A stretch of 14,296 nt of DNA from an uncultured Clostridia bacterium (lineage in GTDB: Bacteria > Bacillota > Clostridia > Christensenellales > Borkfalkiaceae): positions 1 through 14,296 of the forward strand of contig CAKQQY010000040.1 of assembly GCA_934271245.1 (NCBI GenBank). The letters run 5' to 3'. Made by a program: the position numbers and the translations under genes. The notes under the pieces were generated by a model. That model was not told the origin of the DNA, made no database searches, and saw nothing but the letters and a program-made list of their open reading frames with translations. Position 1 is the first letter of the stretch. Every line of letters begins with the position of its first letter. Positions 1 through 6,980 of the stretch are shown one piece after another.

Positions 1-440
1 ATAGAACCGACTTCTCTGTGTACGGGGCCGACGCCGTGGGTTTCTTTAAGTCTGTGATTGTTCCATCTCTTGATAACGCCGGTAAAACCGTGACCTTTGC
101 TGACGCCCGAAACGTCGATCTTGTCGCCTTCTGCGAAAGTTTCGCAAGTTACGACGTCGCCGACTTTCATGTTTTCTGCGTTTTCAAGTCTGAATTCTTT
201 TAAGACTTTCTGCGCGGGGACGTTTGCTTTTTTGAACAAACCCGCTTGCGGTTTGTTAAGGGTGTTTTCCTTAACTTCGTCAAAACCGAGTTTAACGGCG
301 GAATAACCGTCGCGTTCCAAAGTTTTAACCTGAACGACGGGACAGGGACCTGCCGCTATAACCGTTACCGGTATAACCTTTCCGTCGGCGGAGAAAACCT
401 GAGTCATCCCCAACTTCTTTCCAATGATTGCTTTATTCAT
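1..440 (-). CDS. rplC: 50S ribosomal protein L3 (3' end outside window)
   Basis: This is the N-terminal 146 residues of ribosomal protein L3, which binds 23S rRNA early in 50S assembly and reaches towards the peptidyl transferase centre. The protein opens MNKAIIGKKLGMTQVF, the usual L3 start with the G-K-K-L-G-M-T-Q signature, and later carries GHGFTGVIKRW and HREVGS, which belong to the conserved central L3 loop. The ATG at 438-440 is preceded by a near-perfect Shine-Dalgarno GGAGGTG, so the start is well supported. The gene lies 40 bp downstream of rpsJ on the same strand with no terminator between them, as expected for the first two genes of the S10 operon. The frame runs off the left edge of the window, so truncation here is an artefact of the window and not of the gene. 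Confidence 0.97.
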   Translation of the reverse strand, partial: MNKAIIGKKLGMTQVFSADGKVIPVTVIAAGPCPVVQVKTLERDGYSAVKLGFDEVKENTLNKPQAGLFKKANVPAQKVLKEFRLENAENMKVGDVVTCETFAEGDKIDVSGVSKGHGFTGVIKRWNNHRLKETHGVGPVHREVGS

Positions 441-480
441 AGATAAAGTTCACCTCCGATAATATATAATGTTTTATTTT

Positions 481-780
481 TTACAGTTTGATTTTGATAT
501 CAACGCCTGCGGGTAAGTGAATGCTGTCTAACAACTTAACGTTGGGCGAATAAATATCGATAAGTCTTTTGTGCGTTCTGATTTCGAACTGTTCTCTGGA
601 ATCTTTATACTTATGCGGCGAACGCAAAATCGTAACGATTTCCTTTTCGGTGGGAAGCGGAATAGGACCGCTTATTTTCGCGCCCGATTTCTGCATGGTT
701 TCGACGATTCTCGAAGCCGCCTGATCGAGCATTTCGCTGTCGTAAGACATAAGTTTGATTCTGATTTTCTGACTTGCCAT
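481..780 (-). CDS. rpsJ: 30S ribosomal protein S10
   Basis: This encodes S10 (NusE), a 30S head protein that also acts in transcription antitermination with NusB. The 99-residue product has the usual family length (about 100-105). It shows the family hallmarks GPIPLPTEKEIVTILRSPHK (residues about 38-57), DSREQFEIRTHKRLIDI (about 60-76) and the C-terminal LPAGVDIKIKL. The start ATG at 778-780 has AAAGGAG about 10 bases upstream. It is the first gene of the S10 operon here, with rplC following after 40 bp. Expression should depend on the strong promoter at 1032-1060 and on read-through of the hairpin terminator at 854-899 in its leader. Confidence 0.98.
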   Translation of the reverse strand: MASQKIRIKLMSYDSEMLDQAASRIVETMQKSGAKISGPIPLPTEKEIVTILRSPHKYKDSREQFEIRTHKRLIDIYSPNVKLLDSIHLPAGVDIKIKL

Positions 781-1025
781 TTGATGGTTTCTCCTTTTAC
801 CTAACTTTTTTTACTCTGTGTCAACTCTACCGTGTGTATCAAATTTTCAACATAAAAAAACGTTCGCCGATACTTAAATTTTTTAAGTCGCTGCGAACGA
901 TTACTAATGCTTCGATTATTTGAAGTTAGTCGCAGTGGTCAAGCCACCACACTTGTCAACGGAAATTATCTGTCGTTTTCGCTACGAATTTCAGTAACTT
1001 TCCGTATCAACCCAGATTGCACAGC
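781..1025 (-). promoter_or_regulatory. Structured 5' leader of the S10 operon (candidate cis-regulatory RNA)
   Basis: About 245 nt separate the predicted transcription start (near 1025) from rpsJ. On the minus-strand RNA four hairpins can be drawn in order. The first is long (959-1005): outer stem ACGGAAA/UUUCCGU, then UUACUG/CAG(A)UAA, then UCGU/ACGA. The second is GUGGU/ACCAC (935-950). The third is ACUAA-CUUC/GAAG-(CA)-UUAGU (903-930). The fourth is an intrinsic terminator (854-899). About 73 nt of unstructured A/U-rich sequence follow before the rpsJ start. The hairpins are seen directly; regulation is inferred. Ribosomal-protein leaders with attenuators are known in other lineages (L4 acts on the S10 leader in Escherichia coli), but I see no clear match to that RNA. 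The stretch contains no plausible protein-coding gene. Confidence 0.6.
854..899 (-). terminator. Intrinsic terminator/attenuator inside the S10 operon leader
   Basis: On the minus strand, CGTTCGC (893-899) pairs with GCGAACG (861-867). An inner stem ACTTAAA/TTTAAGT (882-888 with 872-878) closes a tiny loop, and seven T residues (854-860) follow. This is a textbook Rho-independent terminator lying downstream of the S10 promoter and 73 bases before the rpsJ start. It must therefore be conditional or leaky if the operon is to be expressed. Confidence 0.75.
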
Positions 1026-1031
1026 CTAATC

Positions 1032-1060
1032 ATTATATAACATATAGCAAGGGCTGTCAA
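1032..1060 (-). promoter_or_regulatory. Consensus sigma-A type promoter of the S10 operon
   Basis: On the minus strand there is an exact TTGACA (1055-1060), a 17-base spacer (1038-1054) and an exact TATAAT (1032-1037). This is a full consensus housekeeping promoter, pointing at the rpsJ leader. The predicted transcription start is near 1025. Such strength fits a ribosomal protein operon. Confidence 0.9.
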
Positions 1061-1100
1061 ACGTTTTTATATATGTTTTTAATATTTTTCTAATTTTTTT

Positions 1101-1150
1101 CAATAAAAAGATAATGCCGAAAAAGCATTGAATTTATATGCTTTTTCGGC
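1101..1150 (-). terminator. Intrinsic terminator after clpX
   Basis: A perfect 13-bp inverted repeat, GCCGAAAAAGCAT (minus 1138-1150) with ATGCTTTTTCGGC (minus 1116-1128), has a 9-base loop and is followed on the minus strand by ATTATCTTTTTATTG. It begins 12 bp past the clpX stop codon and separates the tig-clpP-clpX unit from the S10 promoter. Confidence 0.9.
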
Positions 1151-1162
1151 GGATTATTCCTT

Positions 1163-2392
1163 TTACGCTATTTGTTTTTTTACGAATTTGGGCTTTTCTA
1201 CCCCTTCCACAACCTTTTCGTCGATAACGACCTTTTCGATATCTTTTTCGGAAGGAATATCGTACATCGCGTCAATCATAAGATTTTCGAATATGCTGCG
1301 AAGACCCCTTGCCCCCGTTTTAAGTTCTATCGCGCGTTTCGCGACTGCCCTTACCGCGCCTTCGGTAACTTCCAGTTCGACGTTATCGAGTCCGATAAGT
1401 TTCTGATACTGTTTAACCAAAGCGTTCTTGGGAGCGGTTAAGATATTTACGAGAGCGTTTTCGTCGAGCGGGTGCAGTCCCACGGTTATGGGAATACGTC
1501 CGACGAATTCGGGGATAAGACCGTATTTAATCAAATCCTGCGGCTGAACTTCTCTTATTAAGTCGTAGTTGTCTTCTTTGATTTTTTCTACGCTGCCGCC
1601 GAACCCTAAGGAAGAACTTTCCTTTCTTTTAGCGACTATCTCGTCAAGACCGACGAACGCGCCGCCGCAAATAAACAAAATGTTGGTCGTGTCTATTCTT
1701 AAACATTCCTGTTGGGGATGTTTTCTTCCGCCTTGCGGAGGAACGTTAGCGACCGTGCTTTCGATAATTTTCAGAAGGGCTTGCTGAACGCCTTCGCCCG
1801 AAACGTCGCGGGTAATGGAAACGTTTTCGCTTTTTCTCGCAATCTTATCGATTTCGTCGATGTAAACTATACCCTTTTGCGCCTTTTCGATATCGTAATC
1901 TGCGTCCTGAATAAGTTTAAGCAAAATATTTTCGACGTCTTCGCCGACGTAGCCGGCTTCGGTAAGAGTCGTGGCGTCCGCAACGGCGAAAGGCACGTCT
2001 AACACTCTCGCGAGAGTTTTGGCGAGCAAGGTTTTACCGCTCCCCGTGGGACCTAAAAGCAAAATATTGCTTTTATCGATTTCCACGCCGTCCTTTTCTA
2101 CGGGAGCGTGAATTCTTTTATAGTGATTGTATACCGCAACGGAAAGCACTTTTTTCGCTTCGTCCTGCCCGATAATGTACTCGTCGAGTTTTTCTTTTAT
2201 TTCGCTCGGTTTAAGCAAAGTAAAAGACTTATCGGCATTGTCTTTCTGCATGTCTTCTTTAATGACGTCGCGGCAAATTTCAATACATTCGTCGCAAATA
2301 TATACGCCGTTAGGACCTGACACAAGACGTTTAACGAGTTCCTTGGGCTTTCCGCAGAAGGAACAGAATAATTGTTCTTTATCTTCTTTCAT
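1163..2392 (-). CDS. clpX: ATP-dependent Clp protease ATP-binding subunit ClpX
   Basis: ClpX is the AAA+ unfoldase that recognises tagged or misfolded proteins and feeds them into the ClpP chamber. The 409-residue length is typical. The N-terminal zinc-binding domain has C10, C13, C33 and C36. The AAA+ core shows Walker A GPTGSGKT (114-121), the GYVG pore loop (147-150), Walker B IVYIDEID (175-182), the RKH loop (223-225), the LGF loop that docks on ClpP (262-264) and the sensor-2 region GARGLRS. All key residues are present. The ATG at 2390-2392 has GGAG five bases upstream. It starts 12 bp after clpP, so the two are certainly cotranscribed, and a strong terminator follows. Known family role: partner of ClpP; in Bacillus, ClpXP also degrades alanine-tailed chains made by RqcH, whose gene is nearby. 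Confidence 0.98.
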   Translation of the reverse strand: MKEDKEQLFCSFCGKPKELVKRLVSGPNGVYICDECIEICRDVIKEDMQKDNADKSFTLLKPSEIKEKLDEYIIGQDEAKKVLSVAVYNHYKRIHAPVEKDGVEIDKSNILLLGPTGSGKTLLAKTLARVLDVPFAVADATTLTEAGYVGEDVENILLKLIQDADYDIEKAQKGIVYIDEIDKIARKSENVSITRDVSGEGVQQALLKIIESTVANVPPQGGRKHPQQECLRIDTTNILFICGGAFVGLDEIVAKRKESSSLGFGGSVEKIKEDNYDLIREVQPQDLIKYGLIPEFVGRIPITVGLHPLDENALVNILTAPKNALVKQYQKLIGLDNVELEVTEGAVRAVAKRAIELKTGARGLRSIFENLMIDAMYDIPSEKDIEKVVIDEKVVEGVEKPKFVKKQIA

Positions 2393-2404
2393 ATATCTCC
2401 GTCT

Positions 2405-3001
2405 TTACGGACGTTTTACGAATATTTCGTCGATAAGTCCGTATTCTTTCGCGTCTTCCGCCGACAAATAATTATCTCTGTCGGTATCTTTTTCTACGGT
2501 TTCGTAAGGTTTGCCGCTGTTTAACGATAAAATCGTGTTCAGGCGGTGTTTCGTTTTAATGATATGGTCGGCCTGGATTTTAATATCGCTCGCCTGCCCC
2601 TGCGCTCCGCCCAACGGCTGATGAATCATTATTTCGCTGTTCGGAAGAGCGTATCTTTTACCCTTCGTGCCGCTGGACAACAAAAACGCGCCCATGCTTG
2701 CCGCAAGACCTATACAGATAGTGCTTACGTCGCATTTTATATAGTTCATCGTGTCGTAAATGGCAAGACCTGCCGTTACGCTTCCGCCGGGACTGTTGAT
2801 ATAAAGGCAAACGTCTTTATGCGGGTCTTTGCCCTCGAGATAAATAAGTTGCGCCACGACCGTATCGGCTACGGCGTCGGTGATTTCGCCGGTTAAGAAA
2901 ATTATTCTGTCTTCTAAAAGACGGGAATAAATATCGTAACTTCTTTCACCTTTGCCGGTTTGTTCTATAACGTAAGGAACTACGGTGTTTTTAATATCCA
3001 T
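2405..3001 (-). CDS. clpP: ATP-dependent Clp protease proteolytic subunit ClpP
   Basis: ClpP forms the tetradecameric serine protease chamber that works with ClpX (and other Clp ATPases) in the cytoplasm. The 198-residue protein has the normal length. The catalytic triad is visible as S102 in GLAASMGAF, H127 in MIHQP and D176 in DTDRDN, with the family spacing of 25 and 49 residues. NSPGG (69-73) forms the oxyanion-hole region. The ATG at 2999-3001 is preceded by GGAG with a six-base gap. A 61-bp gap separates it from tig upstream, and only 12 bp separate it from clpX downstream. No separate promoter is evident in the 61-bp gap, so expression is probably from the tig promoter. I see no CtsR-like heptad repeats upstream. 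Confidence 0.98.
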   Translation of the reverse strand: MDIKNTVVPYVIEQTGKGERSYDIYSRLLEDRIIFLTGEITDAVADTVVAQLIYLEGKDPHKDVCLYINSPGGSVTAGLAIYDTMNYIKCDVSTICIGLAASMGAFLLSSGTKGKRYALPNSEIMIHQPLGGAQGQASDIKIQADHIIKTKHRLNTILSLNSGKPYETVEKDTDRDNYLSAEDAKEYGLIDEIFVKRP

Positions 3002-3062
3002 TTTGTTCTCCGATAACTTTTTATTGTTTTAAAACCGCGACGCGTCTTTTTTATCCGTCCGA

Positions 3063-4352
3063 TTATTTCTTGATTTCGTTTGCGCTCTTCAAGAAGTCGA
3101 AAAGTTTTTTAACGATGATTTCGTTCTTGATATAATCTAACTGGCGAGCAGCCATATCCTTTTTAAGGTCGGGCGCTTTTTTGCCTTGCGCTTTAGCCAT
3201 TTCTTCGATTTTGGCGGTAACGTCATCTTCGGTCGCGTCGATTTTTTCTTCTTCGATGATTTTGCCGATGACGAGTTGAGATTTAACCAGATCTTTCGCC
3301 TGATCGTAATAGCCTTTTCTGTATTCTTCCATAGTCTTTCCTACGTATTTAAGGTAATCTTCAAGTTTAAGACCCTGATAGGAAAGTCTGTAACTCATTT
3401 CGTTAACCATCTGGTCGATCTGATTGTCGATTAACGCTTCGGGAATAACTACTTCTGCGTTTGCGGTAACCTTTTTAACGATTTCGTCTTCGATTTCACG
3501 TTCCGCTCTGTCTTTATTCTGTTTTTTAAGTCTTTCTTTGATTTCCTTTTTATAAGCGTCCAAAGATTCCGCGCCTACCGCGTCTTTAATGAATTCGTCG
3601 GTGAGTTCGGGGAGTTCTTTGGCTTTTATTTCGTGGAGTACGATATGGAATACGGAATCTTTACCCTTTAAGTTTTCCGCGTGATAATCTTCGGGGAACT
3701 TAACGGTAATATCTCTTTCTTCGCCGATTTTCATACCGATAATCTGATCTTCGAAACCGGGAATAAAGGTGTTGCTGCCGATGGTTAAGGGCTGTTTTTC
3801 CGCCGTGCCGCCTTCGAACTTAACGCCGTCGACCGAACCGGAGTAGTCAATGGTAACCGTGTCGCCCGATTCTACCGCTCTGTCGGTAACGTCTACCGTT
3901 CTGGAATTTCTTTCCTGTAAACGTTTAAGTTCGTCTTTTACGTCGGCTTCTTTAACATTATACTCAACTTTCTTGAAAGTTATACCCTTATATTCGCCGA
4001 GTTTGACTTCGGGTTTTACCGCGACTTCGGCAATCATGGATATGCCTTTTTCGGAAATATCTTTAATGTCGATATCGGGGCGGGCAACCGCTTCGATAGA
4101 AGGTTCTTTATCCAAAACTTCTTCGTAATATTTGGGGAAAGCGATGTTTATGGCTTCTTCGTAGAAAACGCCTGCGCCGTACGCGCTTTCGAGAACCTTT
4201 TTGGGAACTTTGCCCTTACGGAAACCGGGCATGGAATATTTGCCTTTAACTCTTTCGTAAGCGGCGTCGATGGCTTCGTTCCATTCTTTCTCTTCGAGAT
4301 TTATGGTAATTTTAACCGTGCTTTTTTCGGTTTTTTCAAATGTGTATTTCAT
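3063..4352 (-). CDS. tig: Trigger factor (ribosome-associated chaperone, peptidyl-prolyl isomerase)
   Basis: Trigger factor binds at the ribosome exit tunnel next to L23 and shields emerging chains. The 429-residue length is standard. The N-terminal ribosome-binding domain carries the signature GFRKGKVPKK (residues 43-52). The FKBP-type isomerase domain lies at about 155-245 (DTVTIDYSGSVDG, then FIPGFEDQIIGMKIGEE). The rest is the helical C-terminal chaperone domain, rich in Glu and Lys. The ATG at 4350-4352 has AGGAG six bases upstream. A good promoter sits 33 bp upstream of the start codon, so tig heads the tig-clpP-clpX unit, a very common order in bacteria that links chain folding with Clp proteolysis. 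Confidence 0.98.
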   Translation of the reverse strand: MKYTFEKTEKSTVKITINLEEKEWNEAIDAAYERVKGKYSMPGFRKGKVPKKVLESAYGAGVFYEEAINIAFPKYYEEVLDKEPSIEAVARPDIDIKDISEKGISMIAEVAVKPEVKLGEYKGITFKKVEYNVKEADVKDELKRLQERNSRTVDVTDRAVESGDTVTIDYSGSVDGVKFEGGTAEKQPLTIGSNTFIPGFEDQIIGMKIGEERDITVKFPEDYHAENLKGKDSVFHIVLHEIKAKELPELTDEFIKDAVGAESLDAYKKEIKERLKKQNKDRAEREIEDEIVKKVTANAEVVIPEALIDNQIDQMVNEMSYRLSYQGLKLEDYLKYVGKTMEEYRKGYYDQAKDLVKSQLVIGKIIEEEKIDATEDDVTAKIEEMAKAQGKKAPDLKKDMAARQLDYIKNEIIVKKLFDFLKSANEIKK

Positions 4353-4384
4353 ACTGAACTCCTGTTAATTCAAAATTCTAACAT

Positions 4385-4413
4385 ATTTTATCATACCGCA
4401 ATGTAAATTGCAA
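4385..4413 (-). promoter_or_regulatory. Promoter of tig-clpP-clpX, extended -10 type
   Basis: On the minus strand TTGCAA (4408-4413) and TAAAAT (4385-4390) are separated by 17 bases. A TG dinucleotide one base upstream of the -10 gives an extended -10 element (TGATAAAAT). The predicted transcription start is near 4378, leaving a leader of roughly 25 nt before the tig ATG. Confidence 0.75.
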
Positions 4414-4426
4414 CTTTTTATGCGGT
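4395..4426 (-). repeat. Nested inverted repeats overlapping the tig promoter
   Basis: In plus-strand orientation, GCAAT (4398-4402), four bases, then ATTGC (4407-4411) form a short dyad lying between the -35 and -10 elements of tig. A second pair, ACCGCA (4395-4400) with TGCGGT (4421-4426), brackets the -35. This could be a repressor operator or a weak 3' hairpin for rqcH, but no U-tract follows, so a terminator is unlikely. It matches neither the CtsR nor the CIRCE (HrcA) consensus that I know. Confidence 0.35.
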
Positions 4427-4431
4427 TTAAT

Positions 4432-6126
4432 TTACTTTAATTGATTTTCGTGCTTATCGGGAAAGACAAAAATCGATTTATAATCGGTGTAAACAACAAA
4501 ACCCGCTTTTGCCGACGGCGGTTTTTTGACGTGTTTTTTGAGAGCGTAAACGATTTCCGTTTTGCCGCCGTCTCTGCCCTTCGAATAATAAGCGCATATT
4601 TCCGCCGCCGCTTTAAGAACGGAATCTTTAACTTCGTTTTTCTCTATTATAACGTGGGAAGAATGATAATCTTTAGCGTGAAGCCATGTGTATTCCCCTT
4701 TGCTCGAAGATAAAAGTTCGTCGTTTTCGAGATTGTTCCTGCCTACCTTTACCGAAACGCCGTCTATTAAGTACTCTCTGAACTTTCTTTCGACGCGTTT
4801 TTTTCTTACGTCGGTTTTTTCTTTCAGCGCGCCGTTTAACGTCAATTCTTCTTTTATTCCGTTAAGGTCTTCTATTTCCGTCGCCATGCTTATGAAATCC
4901 ATTACGCTTTCAAAGTATTCCGCTTCTTTTTCGGCTATTTCTTTTTGTTCTGATATAGAAACGAGCGCGCGTTTTTTCTTGGCGTATTTTTTAAAATAGT
5001 TTTCGCTGTTTTTTGCGGGGGAAATACGGTTATCGAGTTCAATCGTTATAACGCCTCCGTCGTAATAATTGTCGAGCGTTACTTCCGTTTCGTTCCCTTT
5101 TATTTTATAAACGTTAGCCAGAAGAATTTCGCCTTTTATTCTGTCAGATTCGAGATCGGCTGCCGCGCGTTCTTTCGTTTTTATAGCCGAAAGCCGTTTT
5201 TTCGCTTTTTTAAGCGCGGCGTTCGTCACGTTAGTTAATCTCTCTTTAAGGGAAAGAAATTTTTTCGCTTTTTCTCTTTTGTCGTAGTAATACTCTTCCG
5301 CTTTATAGAGTTTATCGAAATATTTTTTTTCGTCGGCAACCGTTTCGTAGGGTAAAACGAACACGTCGGTTACGTTTTCTCCGTTTACCGTTACGCACGG
5401 ATTCGGTTTCGCGTTTAAAAGAAAGTCTTTTATAAACGAATAGAAATCTTCCGCGTCGCTCGATTGTATTGCCGTTTTGCCCGTAACCCTTTTATATTTT
5501 TCCGTCATCTCTTTCGCCGTGGAAAGAGCGATTCCGCTTATATCCGACGCTAAAAAAGACGGTAAATCTTCGCCGTTAAAGGCACGCAAATCGTCCGCGA
5601 TTGTTTCATCGAACGGCAGTTTTTTGTTTTGCGTCGGCGGAAAAACGTAGTCGCACCCGACTATAAGGGGCCTCACGCCCACGCCGAGCATGTTTATTCC
5701 CCTGTTGCCGCCGAGTATTTTGCCGTTTTCCGTCAATATGACGTTTGAATATCTGCCCATAAGTTCGGCGTAAACGGTTTTTATAGAACCGCCGAAAAAT
5801 TCCGAAGACGAAACGAAATCGAGTTTAACTATTCTGTCAAACCCGACGAGCGAAATCTCTTTTACCGTAGCCGACAATAAGTGCTTTCTTAAAAGCATGC
5901 AAAAGTTTGGCGCGGTTAAAGGGCTTTCCGTTTCCCTTTCGATTATTCCTATTTTCGGACTTGACGGGTCGGAATCGAGAATAAGTTTTTCCGTCCCTTT
6001 GCCCGTGTATATTGTTAAAACTACGGCGTCGTTAGACGGCTGAACGACCCTGTTCACTTTTCCGCCTTTTAACAAGTCGTTCAGTTCCGCGCAAAGATAT
6101 TTTAACGTGAATGCGTCCTGAGGCAT
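4432..6126 (-). CDS. rqcH: RqcH-like ribosome quality-control factor (NFACT family)
   Basis: RqcH binds 50S subunits blocked by peptidyl-tRNA and directs addition of C-terminal alanine tails, marking stalled chains for degradation. Older annotations call it fibronectin-binding protein (FbpA/YloA). The 564-residue length matches the family. The NFACT-N part has CMLLRKHL (76-83) and the Asp-Arg pair D97-R98 in GFDRIVKLDF, at the same numbers as the functionally required pair of Bacillus subtilis RqcH. YAELMGRYSNVIL (about 120-132) follows. A charged helical/coiled-coil region lies at about 285-345. The C-terminal NFACT-R domain (about 456-560) has TWLHAKD and SHVII. The ATG at 6124-6126 has AAAGGA about eight bases upstream. 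The gene overlaps the upstream S4-RluA gene by 25 bp and ends 79 bp before tig, with no strong terminator in between. Confidence 0.93.
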   Translation of the reverse strand: MPQDAFTLKYLCAELNDLLKGGKVNRVVQPSNDAVVLTIYTGKGTEKLILDSDPSSPKIGIIERETESPLTAPNFCMLLRKHLLSATVKEISLVGFDRIVKLDFVSSSEFFGGSIKTVYAELMGRYSNVILTENGKILGGNRGINMLGVGVRPLIVGCDYVFPPTQNKKLPFDETIADDLRAFNGEDLPSFLASDISGIALSTAKEMTEKYKRVTGKTAIQSSDAEDFYSFIKDFLLNAKPNPCVTVNGENVTDVFVLPYETVADEKKYFDKLYKAEEYYYDKREKAKKFLSLKERLTNVTNAALKKAKKRLSAIKTKERAAADLESDRIKGEILLANVYKIKGNETEVTLDNYYDGGVITIELDNRISPAKNSENYFKKYAKKKRALVSISEQKEIAEKEAEYFESVMDFISMATEIEDLNGIKEELTLNGALKEKTDVRKKRVERKFREYLIDGVSVKVGRNNLENDELLSSSKGEYTWLHAKDYHSSHVIIEKNEVKDSVLKAAAEICAYYSKGRDGGKTEIVYALKKHVKKPPSAKAGFVVYTDYKSIFVFPDKHENQLK

Positions 6127-6941
6127 GGTTTTTCCTTTAATTTGAATGTTTTTCCGTTAAGATAGCGAAGGGGGCTTTTTTCATCGAAGAACAAGGTCAG
6201 CGAATACGCCGTAAGCAACTGCCTATAAACGCCTTCCTTTTTATTCTGCTCGTTTTCCCCGTATTTGCCGTCGCCGACAACGGGATGCCCTATATGCGCG
6301 AGATGCGCCCTTATCTGATGAGTTTTACCCGAATGCAAAGTAACTTCGAGCAGCGATTTGCCGTTATCGTAGTCAAGAACTTTATAGTCCGTTCTTATTT
6401 CCGCGCTGCCCTTAACCTTTTCGTCCGTTACGGTAACCAGAGAATTTTCCGCGTCCTTTTTTAAGTAGGCTTTTAATTCGTCGCTTTCCTTTTCCATTTT
6501 TCCGAAAACTTCGGCTATATACTTTTTATCGAAAACGCGGTTTTTAAATCCGCCGACAAGTTCTTTTTCGGCGGTTTCGTTCAACGCGAATATCATAATG
6601 CCCGAAGTGTTTCTGTCAAGGCGATGAATAAACCTTGTGTTTTCGTTCTCGTTTTTAAGGTAAGCGAAAACGTCTTCGGATAAAAATCCGCTTTTTTTGT
6701 TCACTACGATTACGTTGTCGTCGGAATATAAAATTTCGCAAGGCGAAACTGCTTTTTCTTCGTAGTAAACGGTAACGTTATCCCCTACGTTTAACGTTAC
6801 GTCGGAATTTACCCTTTTACCGTTTACCTTAACGTCCTTTTTACGCAAAGCCTTCTGAAGAGCGGAATAAGGAACGCCCACCGTCAGAGAACAAGCGACT
6901 CTCGATAATTTAGTTTTTTTATCGGAAACGAAACTTTTCAA
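6102..6941 (-). CDS. S4-domain RluA-family pseudouridine synthase
   Basis: This enzyme converts uridine to pseudouridine in structured RNA, most likely 23S rRNA; the target base cannot be told from the sequence. The 279-residue protein has an N-terminal S4 RNA-binding domain (about 10-60, with RKKDVKVNGKRV) and an RluA catalytic domain with FIHRLDRNTSG, in which D109 is the catalytic aspartate. Further family motifs are DKKYIAEV (about 138-145) and LHSGKTHQIRAHL (about 202-214). No ATG precedes the S4 domain; the best start is TTG at 6939-6941, with GGGGAG nine bases upstream. Its 3' end overlaps rqcH by 25 bp, which implies translational coupling. The N-terminal half of the S4 domain looks divergent. 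A second RluA paralogue lacking the S4 domain lies at 9845-10555. Confidence 0.9.
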   Translation of the reverse strand: MKSFVSDKKTKLSRVACSLTVGVPYSALQKALRKKDVKVNGKRVNSDVTLNVGDNVTVYYEEKAVSPCEILYSDDNVIVVNKKSGFLSEDVFAYLKNENENTRFIHRLDRNTSGIMIFALNETAEKELVGGFKNRVFDKKYIAEVFGKMEKESDELKAYLKKDAENSLVTVTDEKVKGSAEIRTDYKVLDYDNGKSLLEVTLHSGKTHQIRAHLAHIGHPVVGDGKYGENEQNKKEGVYRQLLTAYSLTLFFDEKSPLRYLNGKTFKLKEKPCLRTHSR

Positions 6942-6980
6942 TCCTCTTTGCTCCCCGCGCTTTTTAATTTTCTTTGCTCC
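6934..6980 (-). repeat. Tandem copies of the S4-RluA translation-start region
   Basis: Minus-strand segments 6960-6980 (GGAGCAAAGAAAATTAAAAAG written 5' to 3' without its last base in the family form) and 6934-6954 match at 18 of 21 positions and are offset by 26 bp. The downstream copy contains the Shine-Dalgarno GGGGAG and the TTG start codon with the first codons of the gene; the upstream copy has TTA at the equivalent position. This looks like a short tandem duplication of an initiation region, with only the downstream copy retaining a start codon. Confidence 0.6.

Noticed and set aside
795..825. Second TTGACA close to rpsJ on the minus strand
   Set aside because: No acceptable -10 follows at 16-18 bases; that position would fall on the Shine-Dalgarno region of rpsJ.
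895..960. Possible T-box element in the rpsJ leader (GGTGG...ACC...GCG before a terminator)
   Set aside because: The T-box consensus AGGGTGGNACCGCG is not matched, its complement is missing from the terminator arm, and rpsJ is not an amino-acid-related gene.
3002..3062. GACGCGTC palindrome in the tig-clpP gap as a terminator or operator
   Set aside because: It is an 8-base palindrome without a proper loop or U-tract, and no promoter elements stand beside it; it could easily be chance.
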